Shown here one piece after another: positions 1 through 13,080 of a stretch of DNA of 64,000 bases (the stretch's first letter is position 1; every line of letters begins with the position of its first letter). Position numbers and translations under genes: made by a program. The notes beneath the pieces are model-generated. The model searched no databases, was not told the origin of the DNA, and saw only the letters and a list, made by a program, of their open reading frames with translations. The stretch lies in the NCBI GenBank assembly GCA_024291935.2, contig CM044308.1, positions 123,344,501 to 123,408,500 on the forward strand. Direction: 5' to 3'. This DNA comes from Okapia johnstoni (Eukaryota > Chordata > Mammalia > Artiodactyla > Giraffidae).

Positions 1-73
1 AAATCAGGGATCGAACTGGCATCTCTTCTGCATTGGCAGGCAAGTTCTTTACCACTAGTGCCACCTCGGAAGC
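1..73 (-). mobile_element. Bov-tA SINE, cut by window edge
   Basis: Complement of the tRNA-Glu-derived head of a ruminant Bov-tA SINE: the inverted 'agggatcgaac ... ctgcattggcagg ... ttctttaccactag' pattern, ending at the 5' head near 73. The BovA part lies outside the window. Confidence 0.8.
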
Positions 74-258
74 TCGTAGAAACTCAGATATTTACCAAAT
101 AATTAGTATCCCTGAGGATATCACAGTACTCATTTGAACAGCATAAATTTTACTTAAATTGCCAATTATTTAGCTTCAGTGATCTCATTGAACATTTCTT
201 TTCCTCCCTTCACTCTCAGAGGTGATACTAAAGATCACTTTGCTTTAGAAATAATAAT

Positions 259-453
259 GAAATATGAAAGTCACTCAGTCATGTCCGAATCTTGGTGACC
301 CCATGGACTGTATAGTCCATGGAATCCTCCAGGCCAGAATATTGGAGTAGGTAGCCATTCCCTTCTCCAGGGGATCTTCCCAACCCAGGGATCGAACCCA
401 GGTCTCTCGCATTGCAGGTGGATTCTTAACCAGCTGAGCCACCAGGGAAGCCC
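259..453 (-). mobile_element. Bov-tA SINE with target-site duplication
   Basis: Full-length Bov-tA in reverse: BovA half ('cactcagtcatgtccga...') then the tRNA-Glu half ending 'accagggaagccc'. Flanked by AGAAATAATAAT (247-258) and AGAAATCATAAT (454-465), a 12-bp duplication with one mismatch. Confidence 0.93.
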
Positions 454-1970
454 AGAAATCATAATACTTCAACATTACTTTAAAATAATTCTAAATTATC
501 TTTACTACAATACTTCAATACTTTACTACAATACTTCAATTTACTTAAAAAATAAATTAAAAAAAAAGAAATCATGACCACATAAATCTTATTTAGTCAA
601 ACCATGAATAAACTCCACAACCATGGGAAAATCTACTGAGCGCCTCCATCACATAAAGAAGCAAAGTTCAGGGCCAGTTGTCCAAACCGTTCTCTGCCGT
701 CACATTCAACCTGTGAGGATAAATCCTGTCTTACTATGGGAGTCAGGGCTGGCGGGTAGGGGCAGGGCGGACAGCAGGGGTGGGAGGTTGACAGAGCTTC
801 AGCAGGGGAGGCAGCTTTCCAATAGCCAGCAAATAGCTGGTAACTGTGACTTCTATGACATAACACTCCCACAAGATAAGGATTCCAGTGGCCGTTGTTT
901 CTTGAAAGAACAATGGTTTCCAGTTAACACATGACACAGTTTGTGAAATGAAGCCAAGCACTGACCTGTATACAATACACACACACTCACGGAATTAAAG
1001 GATTATTAGGATAGCGGATGTCCAGACACTGCCAAAATCTGAACCCACAGAGATAATAAAAGCGCGAGCAGCAGCAGGATTAGACACTGAAAGGATTACA
1101 GCCACTTTGCTCCGCACGAGTCATGTGCCCAGAGCTCGGCCACCACAAAAGCCTGGCAACAGCAGGAACCTATACTGTCAGTTCTCTCTCTTTTTGCTTG
1201 CAGAGAACCTGGGAGTTGTGTGTCCTAAAGAACCATAGCCATTCCCTCCATCCCTAGAAATATCAAGACATCAAAAGGTCAAAGATTCAAAATTAAGGGA
1301 AGATTAGAGCAACAAATCAAACATCCTTTAAAATGAAAAATAGATAATTATGCTATATTCCATTAACACAACATGGGCATGGGAGCAGGTAGAAAATGAA
1401 AGAAAGAAATTAACTGCTAATAAGCAAACTTGTAAATCTTAAAACTTCAGGTTAATGGAGCCAAGCACTAAGCTAGAAAAGCACTAGTCCTTACACTGAC
1501 TGCTCTGGCTAAATTATGAGTCACTCCAAATGACACTGATATGCTTCCTGGTCCCAGGTAATAGAGAAAAGGGCCTGGAACAACAATTGTCCCAGTTCCT
1601 CCAGTAGAACCCTTACACAGGTGTCATCACTGGTAGCCGATTGCTGATAAAAAGTCAGCGGGGGGAAACATGGAGACTTTGAGCAATGGAGGGCTTGTTA
1701 GAAACCAGAGACCACAGCATCAGCCCTGAAGGCTGGTTCCAGAACTATCAGATACAAGTACATACAAGCCTTGTACATATTCTGTCTAAATATTCTGCTG
1801 GTGGCAAAAAGATGACTGTGGGACCTCCAACAGAACACCATAATCCAATACAACTGCCACAGGCAAATTCAAGAGTAATATTTCCAAACAGGGCATAAGG
1901 ATAAATGTATACTTCAAGGTCTTTAAAAAATTATTATGTACTTAGTATAGCCACAGAATTTGAGACTCCT
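454..1970. other. STK39: Unique intronic sequence
   Basis: No repeat or exon recognised. It contains a 20-bp sequence present twice in tandem (500-519, 521-540). Open frames of about 100 codons at 623-934 have no recognisable product and no splice context. Confidence 0.6.
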
Positions 1971-1979
1971 AATGGGATC

Positions 1980-2184
1980 CCGGAAAAGACTCTGATGCTG
2001 GGAAAGATTGAGGGGAGGAGAAGGGAATGACGGAGGATGAGATGGTTGGATGGCATCACCGACTCAATGGACACGAGCTTGAACAAACTGGGAGATGGTG
2101 AAGGACAGGGAAGCCTGGTGTGCTGCAGTTCATGGGGTCGCAAAGAGTCAGACATGACTTAGTGGCTGAACAACAACAACAAAC
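1980..2184 (+). mobile_element. BovB LINE, 5'-truncated 3' end
   Basis: Matches the last ~200 bp of BovB: 'gatgctgggaaagattga', 'gatggttggatggcatcac', 'gtgctgcagttcatggggtc' and a (CAA)n tail. AATGGGATC occurs on both sides (1971-1979 and 2185-2193), a 9-bp target-site duplication, so this is one complete short insertion. Confidence 0.93.
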
Positions 2185-2193
2185 AATGGGATC

Positions 2194-3774
<1,581 letters not shown>

Positions 3775-5084
3775 CTGTCAAATGGCACACTTGTCAGGTT
3801 ACCCACATAAATTAATACTTTTTTTTTTTAAGTTTCTATAACTTGGGTATTCAACACATTACCATCTGACATCCTTTTAAAGAGTTTCTTAAGTTCGAAA
3901 ATAATTATCTGGATGAGATAAAGGAAAATCTGGATTTTTCTAGAGGGTACAAAGACAGTATCTACACTCCAGAGGCTTAACAATCCAGGAAGGTGACCCA
4001 CATCAAAAGAGCCCACTGCAATACAGCGTGTTCACGGCTGCCTAGAATAAAGGTGAGAAAATAATATATCTGATGTCACAAGAATAAAGGACATGAGCAT
4101 TTCATTACAACCCTGCGTGGAAGCCATTACCATCCTTGGGCATTGGTATTTTCTCATTGTGGTGACTTTACAATATCTCAAGCTCTTCTCCCACTTCAGC
4201 CCAAACCAAGCCACTCCAGCCTAAGCTACTTGAGGGCTTCCACGAGATGCTATGACTCTCTGTTCTGAACACTCTGAGTTTATCTCTTCCAAGCTTGCTC
4301 TACAATTAGAAGAACAGGAATCAACCCGAGTATTCTCATGTTGAAAGCAGGCCTCTTCAAGGATGCCAAGCAAAATGATGCAAACCTGTAATTACAAAAG
4401 CTCTCAGCATTCATATGCATTTCCCATTTCTAAGGTTTCATGATCATTAGCTAATGCACTCAAACTCCTAGGAGACAGAGTCATGTCATTATCCATATTT
4501 TATAAGAACAAAATGTAGACGTGTAATGACTTGTGGCAGAGCACAAAGAGCTTCTAATCGGATTTATATTCCAAAGGGGCAAAAAGACCTCCAGGTTAAG
4601 GCATCTCAATTCTGAAAAGAATATAAAAAATCTCATTCTCATCACATAAATCCTCTCCCACTGCAAGACTGCCAAAGAGAAAAACAGCCTGTGCAAAAGG
4701 GGGCGGATGTGACCATCTTCTCCTTCAAGTTTTTCTTTGGATACTTATTCCCAAATGAGTTGCTAAATATCACCCAAATGGGGGAGGGGAGATTATTTTT
4801 GTCAAAAAAGAGGAGAGACCAGTATCAGCTATCCTGATACATGTGAGATAGAGGCATGACATTTCCTGTGCAAATCAAGGCTTCCCCACCCCCACAGAAG
4901 TGCCCAAATGAATGTCTTTGGTGCAAAGGTTCTGCCCTGTGATCTCACCATCAGCTCTGGCCCCCTGACCCGGTGACCCAGCAGGTCACCCAAATGCTCC
5001 AAAGACAGGTCTCCAACTTCAAGGATTCCGTTGCAGGAAGCCCCACCTGTGCTCAACTGGGGGAGCAAATCCACATATACTGAC
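3775..5084. other. STK39: Unique intron 1 sequence next to exon 2
   Basis: No exon seen. A T-run lies at about 3821-3830. A stretch at 4395-4510 has weak MIR-like wording (inverted 'attatccatattttataag') too degraded to call. Confidence 0.5.
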
Positions 5085-5255
5085 CACCCACTATACAGTC
5101 GGCATTTTCCTTGTATAATTGTTGTTACAAGCCTGTGCGTTTTGTTGTTTTTGTAATTAGCCTCGTTTTACATGTGAGAACACTGGGACCCCCACAGCTA
5201 ACAAGCACCTGAGCCAGGGTCTGAGTCAGGTCTGCCACGCTCCCAGGTCCGTGTT
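5085..5255 (-). mobile_element. MIR SINE, degraded
   Basis: Reverse MIR pattern: 'cactatacagtcggcat', then 'cgttttacatgtgagaacactgggacc' (inverted 'attttacagatgaggaaactgagg'), 'cagctaacaagcacctgagccagg' and 'caggtctg'. Both flanks are eroded. Confidence 0.6.
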
Positions 5256-5442
5256 TTTTTCCTTCTACCCACAAGCCAGAAGCACACTTTTCCCTCGCAG
5301 CCTTGGTTTGCCATTGCTAAGAAAATATCTTCTACATCGTCCTATATTGTTGGAGAAAAGAGAAACAACCTCGAGGGAAGGTCCGAGTGAGCCGCACTCT
5401 CTCTAGAGCTCAGTTCTCAGTTCTCAGAATGATCAGTTCGTC

Positions 5443-5640
5443 AGTTGGTGGTTCAGTGGTAAGGAATCCGCCTGCAATGCAGGAGACTCTGGTTTGATCC
5501 CTGGGTTGGGAAGATCCCCTGGAGAAGGGCATGACAAACCCACTCCAGTATTCTTGCCTGGAGAATCCCATGGACAGAGGGGCCTGATGGACTACAGTCC
5601 ATGTGGTCGCAAAGAGTCGGACACGACTTGGCAAGTAAAC
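5443..5640 (+). mobile_element. Bov-tA SINE
   Basis: tRNA-Glu head ('ggttcagtggtaaggaatccgcctgcaatgc'-like) followed by the BovA body ('ctccagtattcttgcctgg', 'catggacagagg', 'gtcgcaaagagtcggacac'). The first few head bases are missing. Confidence 0.92.
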
Positions 5641-6194
5641 CACCACGACCACCCTCTCCCTTACCTCAGTCCTTCTCCACCAACTGTTATTCCAAGTCCC
5701 ACTGGATCAGCCTCACCAGCATGCAGATCACAGCATGTTGGGCTCAATCCAGAATGCTCCAGATACCAGAGCCAAACACTACAAAGAGCCCTGCTGATAG
5801 CAGAGTGCATTTTCCAGTCCAGGTCTCCAAAACAAGAGACCATAGCTGAAGGGAGCCCACAGAGAAAGTGATAAGTAGCTAGTTAGCACTGGGCCTGCTA
5901 CCCAGCAGAGAAATCAACAAACACCTTTAATGAGCTGCTGATGGGAAGCTCAGCCCTATCTATTGTAAAACTACCCCCAGTCCCATCCCTCCATTCTCCA
6001 TCCACATCTCAGACCGTTTTCAAACTGGGAAAACTGGAAAACAGGAAAGAAGATGACAAATTCCCAGAAAGGATAAAATAAGTGTATGTGATATGGGGCT
6101 ACCACTCAGAGTCAGTTAAGTCCTTGACTATAAAAGTCTTCTGGCTTCCACAGACAAATGCAAGAACATGGACACAAAGAAGAATTCTAAAAAG
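5641..6194. other. STK39: Unique intronic sequence
   Basis: No repeat or exon recognised between a Bov-tA and an L1 fragment. Confidence 0.5.
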
Positions 6195-7300
6195 GATGTT
6201 GAGTCGGCTTTTGCACAGCAAAGGATACCACTGACAAAATGAAAAGACAAACTACTTAATGGGAGAAAATATCTGCAAATGATAGGACTGAAAACAAATT
6301 AATATTCAAAATATATAAACAGACCCTACAACTCAACATCAAAAAAAACAAACTAATAAATGGGTAGGAAAAAAATAAATTTTAAAATAAATAACTAAAT
6401 AAAAATTTTAAATGGGCAGAACTGAATAGACATTTTTCCAAAGACAACATGCAGATGGCCTATGGGCACATGAAAAGATGCTCAACATGGCCAATAATCA
6501 GGGAAATGCAAATCAAAACCAAAATGAGATAACACCTCATAGCCATCAGAATGGCTATCATCAAAAAGAGCACAAAATGTTGTCAAGGATGTGAAGAAGA
6601 GGGAAGCCTTGTACACTGTTGATAGGAATGTAAATTGGTGCAGCTAATGTGAAAAACCGTATGGAGGTGTCTCAAAAAGCTCAAAATAGACCTACCATAT
6701 GACCTGGTAGTTCCACTCCTGTTTATGTATCTGAAAAAAACAAACGCACTAATTCTAAAAGATATATACACTCCAATGTTCATAGTAACATTATTTGCAA
6801 TTGCCAAGATATGGAAGAAACCTAAGTGTCCATCAACAGATATATGGAGACAGAAGCTCTCTCTCACACACACACACAATAGATATATTACTCAGCCATA
6901 AGAAAAAGAAATTTGCTGTTTTCAGCAAGCAACATGAACGGCCTTGGAGGACATTATGGTGAGTGAAATAAATCAGAGAAAGATGAATACTGTATGATAT
7001 CACTTAAATGTGGAATCTAAAAAATACAACAAACTACTAAACATAACAAAAAAGACATACACTCACAGATATACAGGTTACTCTATATAACTAGTGATTA
7101 CCGGTGGGAGGAGGGGCAACATAGGGGTGGAGAAGTGGGAGATACAAACTACTGGGTATAAGACAGTTTCAAGGATGTACTATACAACATGGGGCATATA
7201 GTCAACATTTTGTAACAGTTGTAGGTGGAAAGTCACCTTTAAAAATTGTATGAAAAATATTTTTAAATGATAATAAATAACAAAATCTTTTATTTTTTTT
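6195..7300 (+). mobile_element. L1 LINE, 3' end of ORF2 plus 3'UTR
   Basis: Degraded end of L1 ORF2 ('cttttgcacagcaaagga', 'gaaatgcaaatcaaaacc', 'gagataacacctca', 'gtccatcaacaga') running into the 3'UTR ('agtgaaataaatcagagaaag'). It is broken by stops and by an A-rich insertion around 6340-6410. About 1.1 kb, 5'-truncated, antisense to STK39. Confidence 0.9.
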
Positions 7301-7629
7301 TTAAAGAGGAGTGAGTGGTGGGGAAAGTCTTTTATGAGAGCCATACAACTAGAGGACCATTATTGCTTTATACATACAGCTGACCAAAGAACAACTGGCA
7401 GCTTCTCACCTCGATAAAGAACAAAGGTGAAGCTTTAGAACCTGAGGTGACTGTCACTTCAAGTAAGGATTTAACCACTCATTGGACAATCTGGAACAGT
7501 CCACTTTGAATCCAAAGATTTCCTTCAACTGTAGAGAGATCAAGAACAATACTTAGAGGTACAGGGAGCCTCAAAGATCATCACTGAGTCCAACCTCTCA
7601 CTTCATGGGTAAGGACAGGAAGGGACGAG

Positions 7630-7777
7630 GAGAGAGCTCTCATCGGAAACCAGATCAGCCAGCACCTTGAACTGGACTGCCCAGCCTCCAACATAGTGAG
7701 AAATAAATTTCTATTGTTGTAGGCATCCATTCTTAAGGTATTTCGTTAGGGCAGCCCCAGCTGATTCATACAAAAGA
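7630..7777 (+). mobile_element. MaLR-type (MLT1/MST-like) solo LTR, 3' end
   Basis: 'gagagctctcatcggaaacc', 'cagcaccttgaactggact', 'gagaaataaatttct' and 'gttagggcagccccagctga' follow in the order seen at the 3' end of ERVL-MaLR LTRs. AATAAA lies at about 7703. The 5' part is not recognisable. Confidence 0.75.
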
Positions 7778-7854
7778 CTTTCCTTGTCTGTTCTAAAGTC
7801 ACAATCACCTATGCTAATTATGCTATACAACTCAGAAGTTCTCAAAAGCTTCCT

Positions 7855-8055
7855 GAAGTGAAAGTGAAAGTCACTCAGTCTTGTCCGACTCTTTGAGACC
7901 CAATGGACTATACGGTCTATGGAATTCTCCAGGCCAGAATACTGGAGTGGGTAGCTATTCCCTGCTCCGGGGGATCTTCCCAACCCAGGAATCAAACCAG
8001 GGTCTTCTGCATTGCAGGCAGACTCTTTAGCAGCTGAGCTACCAGGGGATTCCCC
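7855..8055 (-). mobile_element. Bov-tA SINE
   Basis: Reverse Bov-tA: 'cactcagtcttgtccgactc', 'ggaattctccaggccag', 'gggatcttcccaaccc', 'ctgcattgcaggcag', ending 'accaggggattcccc'. About 200 bp, near full length. Confidence 0.93.
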
Positions 8056-8659
8056 CCAAACTTCCTAATTAATTCAAATAGCAATAAGAGAAAAGATTCA
8101 ACTGAAGGGCCTCTGGTAGGCCTCTGTAATCCTCAAGACCCTTGAAAGGATGGTCGGACAGAGATTCTATCCAATCCTGGTTCTGATTCCCAGGGTTCAG
8201 TGATACTGGGCCTATTTCTACCTATACCTCCGTTTCCTTAATGGGCATAATAAAATGATCTGCAACCCCTAATAACACAATTGTTTCACATTCCTGGGAA
8301 AGATCGTCTCAATAAACGTTAGGCTATCTCTCTAGGACTCATTTCTCCATCTGTAACGAGAAGGAGACAGAATACATCCGTAGTTTATATTGGGGAAAGT
8401 AGCTGAGGTCAGGACTCAGTTCCATTTTGCTTACCAGGAAGATTCAGCTGGCTTAAAAGGAGGAAGAGGTGGGTTAAACTGGGAAACCAGAAGACTAAAT
8501 GATTTCTAAGATCTGATACAGCATGATGAGCTTAAATGAGTCTAAAATAAAGAGAATCACCCAGAGAATTCAGGAACAGCCATGAATTAATATTCTATAA
8601 CTAGGTTTCACACTGAAAATGTACTTGTGATATCTACCCTAACAAAATGATTTTAAAAA

Positions 8660-8885
8660 GTCTATTTATCCAGGTTGCATGAGTTCATATCCTAACCCTG
8701 CTACATACTAATTGCTTATCCCTAAACAGCTTTCTTATCTTCTCAAAGCCTCAGTTTCTTCCCTTGTAAGATATCAATAATAGTACCAAGTTCATAGGGC
8801 AACTGTGAGGATCAAATGAGTTAATACATGGAAAGCCCTTGGAACTGTGCCTACCACACAGGAAGTACTAATTAAATCTCAGCTA
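8660..8885 (+). mobile_element. MIR SINE
   Basis: Near full-length MIR order: 'gagttcatatcctaacc', 'cctcagtttcttcccttg', 'gtgaggatcaaatgag', 'ttaatacatggaaag', 'aactgtgcctaccaca'. Old and diverged. Confidence 0.85.
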
Positions 8886-10423
8886 GTACTTCTCCTCAGG
8901 GAAAAACCCTCCAGGTCAACTGGTATCCTGTCAATCTGTTATGTTAATATCACAGAATATTTCACAATGTCTATGTACCACACTTCATTCAGCCCTTCTT
9001 TAATTGATGAATATTCTCTTCTGTGTTCAGTTCCCCCACCATTACATACAATGTAGCATAAACATCTAGTACTTTTAAAATATATATTAGTCGACAAGAA
9101 CTTTCATGTTAAAGCTAGGGCATGGTCAATTGTTCAGTAGTCACTTCCCATAAAAGTCAGGATTTAAAAAGCAAAAAGATAAACAAAATGAAGCATAACA
9201 TTAGCCTGTGACATGAATGGTTGGTGGGGAGGCAATCTATCATCACATCCTACTCAAATGAAGAGCATCAAGCCAAAGCTTTAACCAGAGTTTGCCCATC
9301 TCTTAGCACATGAGCAAGCGAGCTCCTTAAGTATGCTTGCTTAGCTGTCCTTTCTTGGCAAACAGAGTCCAGAGCTGTATCAGGCATTCTTTTCAGAGGC
9401 TGGCCGCTGGTGTGTAGTGAACAAAACAAATGCCTTCGGTCCAGCTGATAATTTCTTCCCAATCTCTTTATCCATCTTACTCAAGGTGCTCTATTTATAT
9501 CACATGAGCAACCTCAGAGTCCAAGAGGCCAATCAGGTCAGATCACATTAGGGTCAGAAGCTGGCCAGGGTATGAATGGACACACACACGAGCCCCCTGG
9601 GGACACAGCTGCCACTCTGCCTTGGTCCACGGTCACCCGGGGACATCACCGACCGGGCGGGGTGAGACTGTGACTCTTGCAGAAAAGCTGCAAATTCAAA
9701 ATTTTGTGTGAGAGCTCCTGAATTAAGGTTAGCGACTAATGTGTAAAAATATAAAAATATTGTGAGTGATATAAAAGCTCACCACAGGCTGTATTTGCCT
9801 CCCTGGGTTACTGCTAGTTGGCTTCAAAAATGTATCCTTTCTTACATAAGGGTACAAATTTCCAATTATTCACTTACACATGTGAAATTGTCATTCTTCT
9901 AGATCAAAATGGTCACATTTCCTATGTTTCAACATAATATGTGAATGTACTCAGGACACAGGACCAAGCTGATTTAACCACAGGTCACCACGTTGCCATC
10001 CACTTCATCCTGCCAGCTCACACACAGAAAAAACTATCAGGACGATTTGGTGGTTCGAGGCGTTCCATGTGAAAGGAACCCAGGCACAGTAAACACACAG
10101 TAAACACAAACTCCTCAAACACAAAGAACAGAAACTGTGAGACAAGTGTTAGGTGCAATTTGGTGGACAGATTCTTTTGCAAAACAGATGTTACTGCTGG
10201 CCTGTCAGGTACAGGGGCCAGGCACAGCAAGGCCTCATTTCTCACAGCAGCTACAAACAGGTGACCTTCCTAAGTGACCTGGTTTGTGTAACAGCCAAGC
10301 TGGTTGAGTTATGTCCTTCTGCCTCTGTCCAAAGAACAAGTGAGTACAGTCTCTTTCTGGGCTTGTGGGAGTAGATTTAGAGCTTACTATAAAAAATCAT
10401 CAAGCTCAGGGTGAGGGGTTTAC
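8886..10423. other. STK39: Unique intronic sequence
   Basis: No repeat or exon recognised. A short stretch with several CpGs lies at about 9590-9665. Open frames here are below 80 codons and unremarkable. Confidence 0.5.
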
Positions 10424-10734
10424 TAGGGGCTCAGAGGTAAAAAAAAATCTGCCTGCCAATGCAAGAAATAGGGGTTCAATCCCTGGTCCGGGAAGATTCC
10501 ACATACGGAGGAGCAACTAAGCCCAGAAGCCCCAGCTACTGAGTCTGTGTTCTAGAGCCCAGGAGCCACAAATACCGAGGCCAGGCACTGCAACTACTGA
10601 AGCCCATACACCCTAGAGGCCATGCTCCACAACAAGAGAAGCTACCACAATGAGGAGCCTTCGCTAGCCAAAACTAGAGAAAGGCCTGTGCAGCCACGAA
10701 GATCCAGCACAGGCAAAACAGAAAATAAATAAAT
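10424..10734 (+). mobile_element. CHR-type tRNA-Glu SINE
   Basis: Cetartiodactyl CHR/ART-type SINE: 'ggctcagaggtaaa', 'ctgcctgccaatgcaag', 'gcaactaagccc', repeated 'ctactgaag/ctactgagtc' phrases, 'ccacaacaagagaagc', and an AATAAATAA tail. The tail is part of a tandem duplication, listed separately. Confidence 0.9.
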
Positions 10735-10804
10735 GAACAAAATTATTTTAAAAACAAAACAGGAAATAAATAAATGAACAAAATTATTTTAAAAACAAAA
10801 CAGG
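10723..10804 (+). repeat. 41-bp perfect tandem duplication
   Basis: The unit beginning AAATAAATAAATGAACAAAA and ending AAAACAGG occupies 10723-10763 and again 10764-10804 with no mismatch. It spans the A-rich tail of the CHR SINE and its 3' flank. Confidence 0.97.
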
Positions 10805-11408
10805 GTGAGGTGGAGAAATGGCTACTCAGTGAATGAACTTGCATTTCACCACTGACCTGTATAAACTACCTTCACTGGGAAAGCCTAGCTTGTTAAAACC
10901 TTTAGAGGTCACAGATCTCACCAAAGAAAAGCAAGGCTTACCTGCAGCTCAGCAAGAACCATCTGATAATACCACAGAAAAACAAAAAGGCACCCCGGGC
11001 TCTGATTGCAGGGGAGATAGAGGGAAACTGGTGTGTGGAATCAAATTGGAATTAATGTCATATGCTCACCTTGGACCTCAAGCTACACTTAAAGCAACAA
11101 TTAAACTTCTTTTTAAATTTTACACAATTCTCTACATTTACTAAACTGAGAAGGCAGACTGGGATCATCTAACATAAAGAAAATTATGATTAAGGGATCA
11201 GGTAAAGTCTCGGCACCTGACCAAAGAGGAGTGGTATGTATAGGATAAGAAGCTGTTAAGTATCAAACTCTAATGCGCATCTCATTCAATGTGATCGATA
11301 CTGCGGTTCACTCTTAGACATTTTTGGCTTTCTTAAAGATACACAGTAGATAAAACAATCACTCTGTAAATATAACTACTTGCTACTTAAAAAAAAAAAT
11401 CACAGTTA

Positions 11409-12118
11409 CAGTCATCCCCCCTTTTTTGTGCTTTCCCTCTCTGTGATGGTATTTGCCCAAGGTCAATCATTGTCAGAAAATATTAAATGGAAAATTCCAG
11501 AAATAAACAATTTGGGAGTTTTAAATTCTGCACCATTCTGGTCAGTGTGATGAAATCCAACTCCACCCCACTCTCAACTTGAATCATCCCTTTGTCCAGC
11601 ATATCTCACCTGTAAATCACCTAGCCATCTCGGTTATCAGATCGACTGTCAAGGTTTCACAGTGTTGTGTTCAGGTAAAGCCTATTTTACTTACTAATGT
11701 CCCCAAAGCAAGAGTAGTGATCCTGCAATTTGGGTCTGCCAAAGACAAGCTGTCATGTGCTTTCTTTAAGTGAAAAGGCGAAAGTTCTCAACTTCATGAG
11801 GAAAGAAAAAAAATCATATTGCAGAGATTGCTAAGATATATGGTAAGAAGTCATCTTCCATCTGTGAAATCGTGAAGGAAAAAGAAATTAGTGCTAATTT
11901 CGCTCTCTCACCTCAAACTGCCACCACAGTGCATGATAAGTGTTTACTTAAGGTGGATAAGGCATTAAATTTTTAAGATATTGTGAGAGGGAAAGAGACT
12001 ACACTCACCTAACTTTTATTACGGTATATTGCTGTAACTGTTCTATTTTATTACTGCTAAATTCTTACAGTACCTAATTCATAATTTAAGCTTTATCATA
12101 GGTAGGTATGTATATATA

Positions 12119-12161
<43 letters not shown>

Positions 12162-12238
12162 CGGTACTATCTGCCTTTTCCGGCATCCACTGGAGGTCTT
12201 GGAAATGCATATCCTCTGTGGATAAGGGGGAACAGCTG
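11409..12238 (+). mobile_element. Tigger-family DNA transposon, internally deleted
   Basis: Terminal inverted repeats CAGTCATCCCCCCTTTT (left) and, inverted on the right, CAGCTGTTCCCCCTTAT, each flanked by TA, as expected for Tc1/mariner-Tigger. Inside are 'gaaaatattaaatggaaaattcc', the start of the transposase frame (about 11697-11985, several frameshifts and a stop), then 3'UTR-like 'ttcggtactatctgcc'. Most of the transposase body is missing (junction near 11985-12000). Non-functional fossil. Confidence 0.88.
12107..12158. repeat. (TG)n(TA)n microsatellite
   Basis: A run of TGTGTG then about ten TA units inside the 3' part of the Tigger element. Confidence 0.95.
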
Positions 12239-12659
12239 TAGTCTAAAAAGCACTCACTTCAAGGTTCAAGTTCTAATGTTGACAGTGACCAACAGGAAAT
12301 GTAGAGTAAATCATAGGCCCTCTCTGTCCGTAATGTGTATTCATCGTTTAAGAAAAAGATCATCCTATTTTGACGGGGTGAAGGGGGTGGGGAGGGTTGA
12401 CAACCCAACCCCAGGGGTTAGCTATGAATCATTTCTTCAGACGCTGCCTTCTCTAACAACTCCAGGCAGAGTTAGTCACTTCCTCTCTGCTCGCAAGGAC
12501 TCAGTACAGCCTCATCTCAGCACTTAACATGACAGCCATAGGACTCTAGAACCAACCCTTCCACTGAGGCCCCTGCCTCAAACACAGGAGATCCTCAATA
12601 AGTGGATGAAACGCATATCAACCTCTACGTGGGTTGACAAGATAAATAAGGGAGGTGTT
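12239..12659. other. STK39: Unique intronic sequence
   Basis: No repeat recognised with confidence; weak MIR-like wording near 12240-12310. The open frame at 12108-12527 runs through the TA microsatellite and is not a gene. Confidence 0.45.
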
Positions 12660-13080
12660 CTGTTCTGCTCAGTCACTAAATCATGTCTGACTCTGCAACC
12701 CCATGGGCTGTAGCATACCAGGCTTCCCTGTCCTTCACTATCTCCCAGAGTTTACTCAAATTCATGTCCACTGGGTCGGTGATGCCATCCAACCATCGCA
12801 TCCTCTGCCACCCCTTCTCCTCCTGCCCTCAATTTTTCCCAGCATCAGGGTCTTTTCCAATGAGTCGGCTCTTTGCATCAGGTGGCCAAAGTATTGCAGG
12901 TTCAACATCAGTCCTTCCAATGAATATTCAGGGATGATTTTCTTTAGAATTGACAGGTTGGACCTCCTTGCAGTCCAAGGGATTCTCAAGAGTCTTCTCC
13001 AGCACCACAGTTCGAAAACATCGATTCTTCGGTGCTCAGGCTTCTTTATGGTCCAACACTCACATCCGTACGTGACTACT
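12660..13080 (-). mobile_element. BovB LINE, 5'-truncated 3' end
   Basis: Reverse of the last ~420 bp of BovB. It still holds an open frame for the C-terminal tail of the RTE-type polyprotein (about 12762-13112, containing CECWTIKK and DVFELWCWRR on the minus strand). It lacks the reverse transcriptase catalytic core. Confidence 0.95.

Noticed and set aside
10833..11144. 103-codon plus-strand open frame
   Set aside because: No domain, no splice signals, no recognisable homology.
12108..12527. 139-codon plus-strand open frame
   Set aside because: Its start is the translated TG/TA microsatellite (Tyr-Ile repeats) inside a Tigger fossil.
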